Assembly (NCBI RefSeq): GCF_030486405.1
Contig: NZ_CP129613.1
Coordinates: 806,001 to 870,000 of the forward strand
DNA length: 64,000 bases
Source of the DNA: Mycolicibacterium sp. HK-90
GTDB lineage: Bacteria; Actinomycetota; Actinomycetes; Mycobacteriales; Mycobacteriaceae
Reading direction: 5' to 3'
Position numbers and translations under genes: made by a program. The notes under the pieces are model-generated. The model worked only from the letters and a program-made list of their open reading frames with translations. It had not been told where the DNA came from and did not search any database. Of this stretch, positions 26,631-34,727 are shown one piece after another. The stretch's first letter is position 1; every line of letters starts with the position of its first letter.

Positions 26631-27407
26631 ATGCCTCGCCCTGTCGCGCTGATCACCGGACCGACCTCAGGGCTCGGCGCCGGATTCGCCCACCGCTACG
26701 CGCGTGACGGCTACGACCTGGTGCTCGTGGCACGTGACCTCGAGCGGCTGGAACAACTCGCGGCCGAACTGCGCGACGAGGCCGGGGCGGCCGTCGAAGT
26801 GATACCTGCGGACCTGGCATCCGCCCCCGACCGGGCCAAGGTCGCCGACCGGCTGAGGGCCGGGGTGCAGGTCCTGGTGAACAATGCCGGCTTCGGCACC
26901 TCGGGGGAGTTCTGGACCGCCGACCTTGCGCGATTGCAGGCCCAATTGGACGTCAACGTCACCGCGGTGATGGAACTGACCCATGCCGCGTTGCCGTCGA
27001 TGATCGAGGCAGGCGGCGGCACCGTCATCAACGTGGCCAGTGTGGCGGGCCTGGTGCCCGGGCGCGGATCGACCTATTCGGCGTCCAAGGCGTGGGTGGT
27101 CTCGTTCAGCGAGGGGCTGGCCAACGGCCTGGGCGGCACCGGGGTCGGCGTGCACGCGCTGTGCCCGGGCTTCGTCCACACTGAGTTCCATGCCCGCGCG
27201 GGCATCGACATGGCGGGCACGCCGTCGTTCCTGTGGCTGCGGGTCGAGGATGTCGTGCGCGACTGCCTGGCCGACGTGGCCGCGGGCAAGGTGGTCATCG
27301 TGCCCGGCCTGCAGTACAAGGCGCTCACCACCGGAAGCCGGTTGGTACCGCGAAACTTGGTGCGCGCCATGACAAAAGCAGTGGGAAAAGGTCGTGGGAG
27401 AACTTAG
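26631..27407 (+). CDS. short-chain dehydrogenase/reductase
   Basis: 258 residues. Classical SDR features are the cofactor motif ITGPTSGLGAGFA (about residues 8-20), the NNAGF motif near 84, catalytic Ser in NVASVAG, and the YSASK catalytic pair with Tyr and Lys near 148-152. A C-terminal basic tail (TKAVGKGRGRT) is seen in several mycobacterial lipid-related SDRs. NADPH preference is suggested by VLVARDLERL. A TACGCT hexamer lies 6 nt before the ATG, so the message may be leaderless. The substrate is unknown. Confidence 0.88.
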   Translation: MPRPVALITGPTSGLGAGFAHRYARDGYDLVLVARDLERLEQLAAELRDEAGAAVEVIPADLASAPDRAKVADRLRAGVQVLVNNAGFGTSGEFWTADLARLQAQLDVNVTAVMELTHAALPSMIEAGGGTVINVASVAGLVPGRGSTYSASKAWVVSFSEGLANGLGGTGVGVHALCPGFVHTEFHARAGIDMAGTPSFLWLRVEDVVRDCLADVAAGKVVIVPGLQYKALTTGSRLVPRNLVRAMTKAVGKGRGRT

Positions 27408-27419
27408 AACTGAACTGAC

Positions 27420-28316
27420 GTGGCGGTGCGGGCGCTGATCGCTGCGGTGATGGCGGTGCTTCTCGTCGTCACCGTGGGCTGCGGTTCCGATCAACCCGGA
27501 CGTGTCTATGAGGCGTCGACCGGCGCGCTCGGCGACTCGTTGGACATCCTCGGTTGGAATCTGAAGGTGTCGGATCTGCGGTTCGACGCCGAACGCGTCC
27601 TGGTCGACGTCGAAGGCACGGCGTCGAGCGATGCCCACGCCAAACCGGAGGACATCCGGTTCGGCCTGTACGGCGCCCTGGCGCATCCGATCGAGTCCGA
27701 CGCATTGCATGGCTGTGACGACGTGACCAGCCTCGGGATTCGCGCGCTGTCGGCGCCATCGCCCGACAAGCTCACCGGCACAGTGTGTTTGGGGCCATTG
27801 AGGGATCAGAGCCAGGTGCGTGGGGTGTACGTGTACTCGCCGCGCGAGCGGATCCCGGGCACCACGGTGGCCTACCCGGCCGCCTTCCCGGTCGGGGTGC
27901 TGCCCACCAACGTCAATGACACCGGGATCACCGTGAAGTCCACCAGCGTCGATGCGTTCAGCGCGGACGGCGGGCAACTGTCGCCGGCCGCGATGGGGGA
28001 CCCGGCGGCCTTCAACGGCAAGGGGTACATGCTGCTGGGCCTCGAAATCGACGGGGCGGCAAAGCGGTACAGGGAGGACGCGGCGGCCCGGGGTGGTCCG
28101 CTGATGGTGGTCGCCGGACCGTCCATGCCGCCCCCGGGCCTCAGCCATGCCTGCTCGGCATACGGCGCGTCGGTACTGATCCTGCCGGAGGCCTCCCGTG
28201 GGGCGGTCGACGTGCGCGCCTCGCTGTGCACGCAGGGCGAGATGAACGCGGCGTTGCTGTATGCGTCGGTGTCGGTGATCGGCACCCATGCCGCACTGTG
28301 GACCACCGGTGGCTGA
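27420..28316 (+). CDS. putative lipoprotein (Rv0381c-position)
   Basis: 298 residues from GTG 27420. An N-terminal signal with lipobox VTVGC places the acylated Cys at residue 21, so the protein should be anchored on the outer face of the membrane. Two Cys pairs and beta-rich segments follow. No known domain was recognised. The TrmH-type gene starts inside its last codons, and the gene lies 12 bp after the SDR, so all three are probably cotranscribed. It occupies the place of Rv0381c in M. tuberculosis, but pyrE (Rv0382c) is not present here. Confidence 0.7.
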   Translation: MAVRALIAAVMAVLLVVTVGCGSDQPGRVYEASTGALGDSLDILGWNLKVSDLRFDAERVLVDVEGTASSDAHAKPEDIRFGLYGALAHPIESDALHGCDDVTSLGIRALSAPSPDKLTGTVCLGPLRDQSQVRGVYVYSPRERIPGTTVAYPAAFPVGVLPTNVNDTGITVKSTSVDAFSADGGQLSPAAMGDPAAFNGKGYMLLGLEIDGAAKRYREDAAARGGPLMVVAGPSMPPPGLSHACSAYGASVLILPEASRGAVDVRASLCTQGEMNAALLYASVSVIGTHAALWTTGG

Positions 28317-28962
28317 GGCCGTCGGCCCCAGCGAGTGGGGCGAGTCGCCGGGAGTGGGACCGTGGGAGGGGCCGTTGCCCTCAGGGGATGACGCCGCACG
28401 GTATGACCCCGAGCTGCTGCGCGACGGGGACACCCGCAATGTCGTTGACGCCTACCGATACTGGACCCGCGAGGCGATCATCGCCGACATCGACCGACGG
28501 CGGCACCCGTTGCACATCGCGATCGAGAACTTCGGGAATGACGCCAACATCGGTGCGGTGGTGCGGGCCGCCAACGCCTTCGCCGTCGACACCGTGCACA
28601 TCGTCGGCCGGCGCCGGTGGAACCGGCGGGGCGCCATGGTCACCGACCGCTATCAGCGGTTGCGCCACCACGACACCACCGCCGAATTGTTGTCGTTCGC
28701 CGCCGATGCCGGGCTGACCGTCGTCGCCGTCGACAACGTGCCCGGCGCCGTGCGGCTGGAACAGACCGAACTACCCCGCGACTGCCTGCTGATCTTCGGC
28801 CAGGAAGGACCCGGCATCACCCCGGAGGCGCAGGCCGGGGCCGCCGTCACGGTCTCCATCGCGCAGTTCGGCTCGACCCGCAGCATCAACGCCGGGGTCG
28901 CGGCCGGAATTGCCATGCACGCGTGGATCAGTCGTCACGCGGATTTTTCGCAGGCCTGGTAA
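28309..28962 (+). CDS. SpoU/TrmH-family RNA 2'-O-methyltransferase
   Basis: 217 residues from GTG 28309, which overlaps the lipoprotein stop; a start at 28288 is also open. The SPOUT knot motifs are visible: IENFGNDANIGAVVRAANAF (motif 1), LLIFGQEGPGI (motif 2) and SIAQFGSTRSINAGVAAGIAMHAW (motif 3, the SAM-binding trefoil loop). Corresponds to Rv0380c. The target RNA is unknown (tRNA or rRNA ribose). Confidence 0.9.
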   Translation: MAEAVGPSEWGESPGVGPWEGPLPSGDDAARYDPELLRDGDTRNVVDAYRYWTREAIIADIDRRRHPLHIAIENFGNDANIGAVVRAANAFAVDTVHIVGRRRWNRRGAMVTDRYQRLRHHDTTAELLSFAADAGLTVVAVDNVPGAVRLEQTELPRDCLLIFGQEGPGITPEAQAGAAVTVSIAQFGSTRSINAGVAAGIAMHAWISRHADFSQAW

Positions 28963-28963
28963 C

Positions 28964-29434
28964 TCAGAAGGGCACCGTCGGAAGGTATTTGCCGTCCAGG
29001 GTGATCACGGCGCGTTCGCCGCCTTCCGGATCGGCGACCTTTCGCACGTCGAGCTTGAAGTTGATCGCGCTGATGATGCCGTCACCGAACTTCTCGTGGA
29101 CCAACGCCTTCAGCGTGGTGCCGTAGACCTGCAGCATCTCGTAGAAGCGGTAGATCGTCGGGTCGGTGGGAACCCCGCCGGGAATCGAGCCGCGGGTCGG
29201 GATGGTCTGCAGTAGCCGCGCGGCGTCGTCGTCGAGCCCGAGCAGCGCGGCAACGGCGACGGCCGACCGGGCCGGCAGCGCGTGCTGGCCCAGCACGGCG
29301 GCGGTCACGAACGCGGTTGAGAGTTCGGCAGCGTCGGCGATCTGCTGCCAGGTCAGGTCCTTGCGAGTCTTGGCCTCGACCGCGGCGGCGGCCAGCGCCT
29401 GACGGGCGGTCGGATCGAATTGGGCGTGCACCAT
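28964..29434 (-). CDS. cynS: cyanate hydratase (cyanase)
   Basis: Converts cyanate and bicarbonate into ammonia and carbon dioxide. 156 residues, the normal cyanase length. The N-terminal helical domain contains [24 protein letters not shown]. The catalytic C-terminal domain contains [11 protein letters not shown] (catalytic Arg and Glu) and SAINFKLDV (catalytic Ser). The start is ATG 29434 with GGAAAGGACACC upstream. It is preceded on the same strand by a CynR-like regulator, the usual cyn arrangement, although no cynT carbonic anhydrase is present here. Confidence 0.95.
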   Translation of the reverse strand: MVHAQFDPTARQALAAAAVEAKTRKDLTWQQIADAAELSTAFVTAAVLGQHALPARSAVAVAALLGLDDDAARLLQTIPTRGSIPGGVPTDPTIYRFYEMLQVYGTTLKALVHEKFGDGIISAINFKLDVRKVADPEGGERAVITLDGKYLPTVPF

Positions 29435-29505
29435 TGGCGGTGTCCTTTCCGTGTGGTGACGCCGCGCGGACGCGGCATACATGACACCACCTTGCGTGGC
29501 GATTC

Positions 29506-29519
29506 CTATAGCGTCCAAT
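29506..29519 (+). promoter_or_regulatory. 14-bp motif shared by the cynS and cynR promoters
   Basis: CTATAGCGTCCAAT in the cynR-cynS gap recurs perfectly, inverted, at 30497-30510 upstream of cynR. A perfect 14-base match at two promoters of one regulon is a strong candidate for the CynR binding site. Confidence 0.6.
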
Positions 29520-29539
29520 ACGTAGTTGAGATCAGAGCT

Positions 29540-29554
29540 ATAGATGACATCTAT
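29540..29554. promoter_or_regulatory. 15-bp perfect palindrome at the cynR end / cynS promoter
   Basis: ATAGATG, A, CATCTAT: a perfect 7-bp inverted repeat that overlaps the last codons of cynR and lies about 106 bp before cynS. It may be a second CynR contact site. Confidence 0.45.
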
Positions 29555-30450
29555 TGAATTGTCCGGCCCGCCTGCGGCGCGTAGCGCACCGCGGTCTCGC
29601 CGAATGCCCGCGCCGCGACGGACTGGTATCCCGCGGCCCGGTGGAGAAGCACCACTTCGCGGGACGGCAGGGGCGGGTCGGGCAGGATCGGATGCAGCCC
29701 GGCCTGGGCTTGGGTGATCGCATCGGGCAACACCGTGGCCAGGGTGCCGAGCCGCACGAACTCGATCAGCGCACTGATGGAGTTCGCCTCGATCACGATG
29801 CGGGGCGTGACGTCGTGCGCCGCGAAATAGGCGTCGATGTAGTTGCGGGTGGCGAAATCTCGGCTCAGCAGGGCCAGCGGCTGCGTGGGCAGATCCTCGA
29901 TCGCGAACGTCGCCACCTGCGGATGGTGCGGGTGGGCGGTCCCCACCACCAGGCTGAGGGTCTCGGTGAACAGCGCGGATGCGGCGACGCCGGCGGTGTG
30001 CTGACCGGCGAACGCGATGCCCAGATCGATGCGGTCGGCCAGCAGGTCGGCCTCGATGAGGTCCTGGGTGGTCTCGATGACGGTGAGCGTGACGCCGGGG
30101 TGTTGGGCGTGGAACTGCCGGACCAGTGGGCCGATGAGGTAGGCGGTGATGGTGGGCGTCATGGCGATCCGCAGGTGTCCGCGGGACAGGTCGTGCACGT
30201 CATGGACCGCCCGCTGCGCGGCGTCCAGGCCCTGTATCGCGAGGCGGCCGTGCCGGGCGTAGGCCTCTCCGGCGTCGGTGAGCCGTACCGTCCGGCCGGA
30301 CCGGTCGAGCAGCGTGGCGCCGACCTCGCGTTCGAGCTGTTTGATCTGCTGCGACAGCGTGGGTTGCGACACATGCAGTGCCTCGGCCGCTCGCGTGAAG
30401 TTGCCATGGTCGGCGACGGCGAGCAGGTAGCGGAGGTGGCGCAACTCCAT
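29551..30450 (-). CDS. cynR: LysR-type regulator, CynR-like
   Basis: 299 residues. The N-terminal winged helix-turn-helix reads [40 protein letters not shown] (described in pieces: [12 protein letters not shown], then [16 protein letters not shown] at about 21-36). The C-terminal periplasmic-binding-protein-like domain starts near [16 protein letters not shown]. By its position upstream of and codirectional with cynS it probably activates cynS in response to cyanate. Shared 14-bp motifs flank the gene. Not autoregulated by divergence as in E. coli, because both genes read the same way. Confidence 0.85.
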   Translation of the reverse strand: MELRHLRYLLAVADHGNFTRAAEALHVSQPTLSQQIKQLEREVGATLLDRSGRTVRLTDAGEAYARHGRLAIQGLDAAQRAVHDVHDLSRGHLRIAMTPTITAYLIGPLVRQFHAQHPGVTLTVIETTQDLIEADLLADRIDLGIAFAGQHTAGVAASALFTETLSLVVGTAHPHHPQVATFAIEDLPTQPLALLSRDFATRNYIDAYFAAHDVTPRIVIEANSISALIEFVRLGTLATVLPDAITQAQAGLHPILPDPPLPSREVVLLHRAAGYQSVAARAFGETAVRYAPQAGRTIQ

Positions 30451-30455
30451 CCGGC

Positions 30456-30471
30456 CAATGTATAGGCATTG
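30456..30471. promoter_or_regulatory. inverted repeat in the cynR promoter
   Basis: CAATG, 6 bases, CATTG: a perfect 5-bp inverted repeat starting 6 nt upstream of the cynR ATG. It fits a LysR autoregulatory site. Confidence 0.4.
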
Positions 30472-30496
30472 TCTATTGAAGCGATGGGGAACGCGA

Positions 30497-30510
30497 ATTG
30501 GACGCTATAG
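30497..30510 (-). promoter_or_regulatory. second copy of the 14-bp cyn motif
   Basis: Inverted copy of the motif at 29506-29519 with no mismatch, located 47-60 bp upstream of the cynR start. Confidence 0.6.
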
Positions 30511-30558
30511 CGAGGTCGCGGCAGGTTGGAATCACCACTTCTGACCGTAGGAGCCGAA

Positions 30559-30714
30559 ATGACCGATACCGCCGGGGCCCTCACCCGCACCGTGGCCGCG
30601 CTCGCGATGATCGTCGTGACCACCACGGCCTGCGGAGACCGTGGCTCAGAGGTGACCGCTGACGCCCAGATCGACACCGCGACCCCGGCCACGACGGCCC
30701 CGTGCGCCGGCTGA
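30559..30714 (+). pseudogene. signal-peptide fragment of an ankyrin-repeat lipoprotein
   Basis: Encodes about 51 residues from ATG 30559. An N-terminal hydrophobic segment (LTRTVAALAMIVVTTTACG) ends in a lipobox, followed by an Asp/Thr/Ala-rich linker, and the frame then stops. The ankyrin part continues in another frame from 30702. Together they look like a lipoprotein whose first ankyrin repeats were removed by an out-of-frame deletion. Confidence 0.6.
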
Positions 30715-30944
30715 TCGCGGCCGGTGTCGACGTGAACCACGTCAACAAGCCGGGCTGGACCGCGCTGCACGAGGCCATCGTGTACGGCGACGGATCCGAT
30801 CGGTACCAACAGGTGGTGCGCGCCCTGCTCGACGCCGGTGCCGATCAGTCGATTCGCGACGCATCCGGGCGCACCGCGCTGGACAACGCCGAGCGACTCG
30901 ACCAGACCGCGGTCGCCGCCATCCTCCGTTCCCACTCCCGTTGA
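30702..30944 (+). pseudogene. ankyrin-repeat fragment
   Basis: 80 codons from GTG 30702, overlapping the preceding stop by 13 bases. It contains two ankyrin repeats with the usual residues: LIAAGVDVNHVNKPGWTALHEA and LLDAGADQSIRDASGRTALDNAE. On its own it lacks a signal peptide and begins in the middle of a repeat (RRLIAAGVDV). It is probably the C-terminal remnant of the lipoprotein above. Independent translation from the overlap is possible but unlikely to give a folded protein. Confidence 0.6.
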
Positions 30945-30985
30945 CGACTCGGCGACGAATCCTCAAGAAATGGAGCACTTTTAGA

Positions 30986-31420
30986 ATGACTCTCCGCAAC
31001 GTGCTGATCCTGCTCGCCCGCGTCGGGCTCGGCGTCATCTTCGTGGCGCACGGCTGGCAGAAGTTCGTCATCAACGGAATCGGTGCCACCCAACAGGGCT
31101 TCGCGTCCATGGGCGCCCCGGCCCCCGACGTGTCGGCGGTGATCGCGGCCACCGTCGAACTCGTGGGCGGCATCGGGTTGATTCTCGGACTGGCCACTCC
31201 GGTGTGGGCACTGCTGTTGTTCGCCATCATGGTCGGCGCGTTTCTCATCTCGCACCTGGGGCACGGATTGTTCGTCGCCAAGGGCGGATTCGAGTTCGTG
31301 CTGGCGCTGGGCGCCTCGATGCTGCTGCTGGTCGTCACCGGGCCGGGACGGTTCAGCGTCGATGCCGCGCTCGGTGACCGGTTGCCGTGGAACCGGGGCG
31401 TGGCTGCACCGCAGGTGTGA
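30986..31420 (+). CDS. DoxX-family membrane protein
   Basis: 144 residues from ATG 30986 with GGAG about 10 nt upstream. Four transmembrane helices with family-typical LLARVGLGVIFVAHGWQKF at the start and VELVGGIGLILGLATPVWALLLF in the middle. DoxX proteins in mycobacteria are linked to redox homeostasis at the membrane, and a complex with superoxide dismutase is known for M. tuberculosis DoxX. No such partner is adjacent here. Confidence 0.88.
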   Translation: MTLRNVLILLARVGLGVIFVAHGWQKFVINGIGATQQGFASMGAPAPDVSAVIAATVELVGGIGLILGLATPVWALLLFAIMVGAFLISHLGHGLFVAKGGFEFVLALGASMLLLVVTGPGRFSVDAALGDRLPWNRGVAAPQV

Positions 31421-31485
31421 TGCCGGCGCGGAAAACTGCCCGACATGCCGACACTTCGGAGGTCTGGTAAGGCAGGATCGACACC

Positions 31486-32595
31486 ATGGATCAGCTATGG
31501 GCTAACCGTGCGGCCAGCGCCGAAGCTGCGATCACCCAACGACACCTGACGAAACTCTGGGGCCTGCCCGGCACCCAGCTCGGCGTGGTGGCCTGGCCGG
31601 CGACCAAGAAGTACCGGCGATTCGGAACCTGGCACTACTGGTGGCAGGCGCATCTGCTGGACAGTCTGGTCGATGCGCAGGTACGTGATCCCCAGCCCGA
31701 GCGGAAGACCCGAATCGAGCGACAGATCCGCGGGCACTGGTTGCGCAACAACCTGTCCTGGACCAACAACTACTACGACGACATGGCCTGGCTGGCGCTG
31801 GCCATCGAACGGGCCGGGCGGCTGGTCGGTGTCGAGAAATCTCGTGCGCTCGAGAAACTGTGCAAGCAGTTCATCGACGCCTGGGTGCCCGAGGACGGTG
31901 GCGGCATCCCGTGGCGCAAACAAGATCAGTTCTTCAACGCCCCCGCCAATGGCCCGGCCGGCATCTTCCTGGCGCGCTACGACGACCGGTTGCGCCGGGC
32001 GCAGCAGATGGCCGACTGGATCGACGACACCCTGATCGACCCGGAAACGCACCTGGTTTTCGACGGCATCAAGGCCGGCTCGATGGTGCGCGCGCAGTAC
32101 ACGTACTGCCAGGGTGTGGTGCTCGGGTTGGAGGTGGAGCTCGCGGTGCGGACCGAGGATTCCCGGCATTCCGAGCGGGTGCGCCGCCTGGTGGCCGCGG
32201 TGGACAAGGAGATGACCACCGACGGCGTCATCAAGGGCGCCGGTGGCGGCGACGGCGGGCTGTTCAACAGCATCCTGGCCCGGTACCTGGCCCTGGTGGC
32301 CAACACCTTGCCGGGGGATTCCGCGCAGGACGAGGCCGCTCGCGAGACGGCCCGGGCGATGGTGCTGAAGTCTGCCGAGTCGGCGTGGAACTACCGGCAG
32401 ACGGTGGACGGACTACCGTTGTTCGGACCGTTCTGGGACCGTACTGCCGAAGTGCCCGGGGCCGACGGCGGGAAAAGCGGGGAAGCCCAGTTCATCGATG
32501 GCGCGGTCAACGCGTCGGCGATCCCCGAACGGGACCTGTCGGTTCAGGTGTCGGGTTGGATGTTGCTGGAGGCTGCGCATACCCTTGCCCGATAA
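31486..32595 (+). CDS. GH76 alpha-1,6-mannanase-like protein (Rv0365c-like)
   Basis: 369 residues. The (alpha/alpha)6 glycoside hydrolase family 76 signature is present: adjacent aspartates Asp98-Asp99 in WTNNYYDDMAWLALA are the likely catalytic pair, with GGGIPWRKQDQFFNAPANGPA and YTYCQGVVLG following. No signal peptide is seen, so it is probably cytoplasmic unlike secreted bacterial mannanases. It may act on mannose-containing lipids or glycans. The position matches Rv0365c in the conserved block with DedA and aldolase. Confidence 0.88.
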   Translation: MDQLWANRAASAEAAITQRHLTKLWGLPGTQLGVVAWPATKKYRRFGTWHYWWQAHLLDSLVDAQVRDPQPERKTRIERQIRGHWLRNNLSWTNNYYDDMAWLALAIERAGRLVGVEKSRALEKLCKQFIDAWVPEDGGGIPWRKQDQFFNAPANGPAGIFLARYDDRLRRAQQMADWIDDTLIDPETHLVFDGIKAGSMVRAQYTYCQGVVLGLEVELAVRTEDSRHSERVRRLVAAVDKEMTTDGVIKGAGGGDGGLFNSILARYLALVANTLPGDSAQDEAARETARAMVLKSAESAWNYRQTVDGLPLFGPFWDRTAEVPGADGGKSGEAQFIDGAVNASAIPERDLSVQVSGWMLLEAAHTLAR

Positions 32596-32722
32596 TCCCG
32601 CTCAACGGGATGCGGCGCTGCTGAAGCCTTTTCCGTCACTGTGTGGACGGCCCGAAACCGAGCGCGCGCCCAAGGCGGGCTACGTTGGGCATCATCGAGC
32701 CGAGCGAGTTGAGGAGTGATAA

Positions 32723-33637
32723 GTGACGCGTGCCAACATCGATTTCCCCAGCCGGATCGGCGTGTGGTGGGCCAGTGAGACCTGGTCGATGCCGGACGCG
32801 CAGGACGTCGCCAGAGAGATCGAGGCACTCGGCTTCGGATCGTTGTTCCTTCCCGAGGTCACCGGTAAGGAATGCCTGACCCAATCGGCGGCCTTCCTGG
32901 CGGCCACCGACCGTCTGGTGGTGGGTACCGGCATCGCCAACATCCACGTCCGGGTACCGAGCGCGGCCGAGACCGGCGCCCGCACACTCACCGCGATGTA
33001 TCCGGGCCGGTTCGTGCTCGGTCTCGGTGTCAGCCACGGGCCGTTGGTCGAACACGGCCTGGGCGGCGTCTACCAGAAACCGCTGGCCACCATGCGCGAC
33101 TATCTGGACCGGATGGCGGCGGTGCCCGAGCAGATCGAACCCGGCGTCGGCCGTCCGCCCCGGTTGCTGGCGGCGCTGGGCCCGAAGATGATCGAGCTGT
33201 CGGGTACGCACGCCGACGGCGCTCATCCGTACCTGGTCACCCCCGAGCAGACCCGCGTCACCCGGGACATCCTCGGTCCTGACAAGTGGATCGTCTCGGA
33301 GCAGGCGGTGGCAATCGGATCCACCGACGACGATCGGCTCCGCCGCGCCCACGCGCACCTCGACGTCTACAGCGGTCTGCCGAATTACCGGAATTCGTGG
33401 CTGCGGCAGGGTTTTGAGGAGTCCGATCTGGTTCGCGGTGGCTCCGAACGGTTGGCCAGAGCCGTCGTGGGGATGGGATCGGTCGATGACGCCGCGAAGG
33501 CCGTCACGGCTCATCTGGACGCCGGTGCCGACCATGTCGTGCTGCAGGTGCTCGGGGACAACCCGATGGCGGATCCGCGGCCGGCCTTGCGGGAACTCGC
33601 CGGTGCGCTGGGGCTGCTCAGCCGAGAAGCGGGATGA
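32723..33637 (+). CDS. LLM-class (F420-type) oxidoreductase
   Basis: 304 residues from GTG 32723. It has a luciferase-like TIM barrel: IEALGFGSLFLPEVTG near residue 33, VVGTGIANIHVR, and MYPGRFVLGLGVSHGPLVEHGL. A C-terminal DHVVLQVLGDNP closes the barrel. Mycobacterial relatives usually bind coenzyme F420 rather than FMN. Its last 20 bp overlap those of the convergent LLM gene. The substrate is unknown. Confidence 0.86.
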   Translation: MTRANIDFPSRIGVWWASETWSMPDAQDVAREIEALGFGSLFLPEVTGKECLTQSAAFLAATDRLVVGTGIANIHVRVPSAAETGARTLTAMYPGRFVLGLGVSHGPLVEHGLGGVYQKPLATMRDYLDRMAAVPEQIEPGVGRPPRLLAALGPKMIELSGTHADGAHPYLVTPEQTRVTRDILGPDKWIVSEQAVAIGSTDDDRLRRAHAHLDVYSGLPNYRNSWLRQGFEESDLVRGGSERLARAVVGMGSVDDAAKAVTAHLDAGADHVVLQVLGDNPMADPRPALRELAGALGLLSREAG

Positions 33638-34640
33638 CCTTCCGCGCAACCAGTTCGAGGTGTGCCTGAGCCCGCTCATGGCCGATGTGCGGGATGCGAT
33701 ACCAGAACACGACCTCGTGATACGGCGCGCGGGCACGGATGTCCTTGAGGCGTCGAACGATGTTCTCGGGAGTGTCGACCAGCATGTTCTCCCGTTGCCA
33801 CGGTGTGTCGGAATCGGTGTGCACGCCGACCTTGGAGCGGTCTCCGGCCCAACTGGCGTACTGGCCGAACTGGTACTCGATCGCGTCTCGGTAGAAGAGT
33901 TCCCAGTCCCGCTCGGGATCCTCGGACGCCCACAGCGGAACGCAGATGATGAAGCGGAAGTCGTCAAGTGATCGACCGTGGCGTGCCAGGGCGGGTGCGA
34001 GCCGCTCCTCCCAGGTATCGGCGAATCCGGTGTCGGGAGAAAAGAAGTCGACCGGCATGACGCCGTCGGCGAGCCGCACTGCGCGATCGAGCACCTTCGG
34101 CGCGCCGCCACCCACATAGACCGGGATGCGGTCCTGAACCGGACGGGGCAACACCGCCACGTCGGTGCCGCCCGGGCCATCGGGCAGCGAACCCTCGTGG
34201 AGGCCTTGCCGAATGAACGCCAACCCGCGTTCCATCAATTCGGCGCGCTTGCGGAAGTCGATCCCGAACAGGTCGAACTCACGCTCATATCCGCCGGCGG
34301 CGACGCCGAGTGCCAACCGTCCACCGGACAGCAGGTCGGCCACGATGGCTTGTTCGACGACCTGCCGCCACGGATGCAGCGGCAGCAGCAAGGCATTGGT
34401 CATGAACCGGATCCGCTGAGTGGCAACTCCCAGGCCCGCGATCAGCGGGAGTTGCGCGGGCAGATAGCCGTCGTCGACGCCGTGCTGCTCGGTTGTGGCG
34501 AAGGCGTGAAACGGCAGCGTGTCGGCCAGGCGCGCCTCCTCGAGCAGTTCGGCATAGCGCCGCTCCCCGCGGGGTTCGCCGGGTTCGGGCCTTGCGTCGG
34601 TCCAGATACTGACCTTGGGCGCTTCGCGGTCTTCTCGCAT
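33618..34640 (-). CDS. LLM-class flavin-dependent oxidoreductase
   Basis: 340 residues. Luciferase-type barrel with FHAFATTEQHGVDDGYLP, MTNALLLPLHPWRQVVEQAIVADLLSGGRLALGVAAGGY and PVYVGGGAPKVLDRAVRLADGVMP. This is the FMN/F420 monooxygenase subgroup that includes alkanesulfonate and LuxA-like enzymes. It is divergent from the XdhC gene and convergent with another LLM gene. It is only distantly similar to that neighbour, so the two are not a recent duplication. Confidence 0.86.
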   Translation of the reverse strand: MREDREAPKVSIWTDARPEPGEPRGERRYAELLEEARLADTLPFHAFATTEQHGVDDGYLPAQLPLIAGLGVATQRIRFMTNALLLPLHPWRQVVEQAIVADLLSGGRLALGVAAGGYEREFDLFGIDFRKRAELMERGLAFIRQGLHEGSLPDGPGGTDVAVLPRPVQDRIPVYVGGGAPKVLDRAVRLADGVMPVDFFSPDTGFADTWEERLAPALARHGRSLDDFRFIICVPLWASEDPERDWELFYRDAIEYQFGQYASWAGDRSKVGVHTDSDTPWQRENMLVDTPENIVRRLKDIRARAPYHEVVFWYRIPHIGHERAQAHLELVARKVIPLLG

Positions 34641-34714
34641 GCGGAGTACGGCGCTTTCGGGTTCACAAATATTCCTGTTGGGCGGCTCTCGGGCAGCGTC
34701 CGTCCGACACGCTT

Positions 34715-34720
34715 TAGATT
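34715..34720 (+). promoter_or_regulatory. candidate -10 of a leaderless xdhC-type gene
   Basis: TAGATT ends 7 nt before the GTG at 34728, the spacing expected if transcription starts at the start codon. Confidence 0.45.
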
Positions 34721-34727
34721 GAATGGC

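Noticed and set aside
33978..34727. N-terminal extension of the XdhC-family gene by 250 codons
   Set aside because: The extension is antisense to an LLM gene and has no family similarity. Homology begins at GTG 34728.
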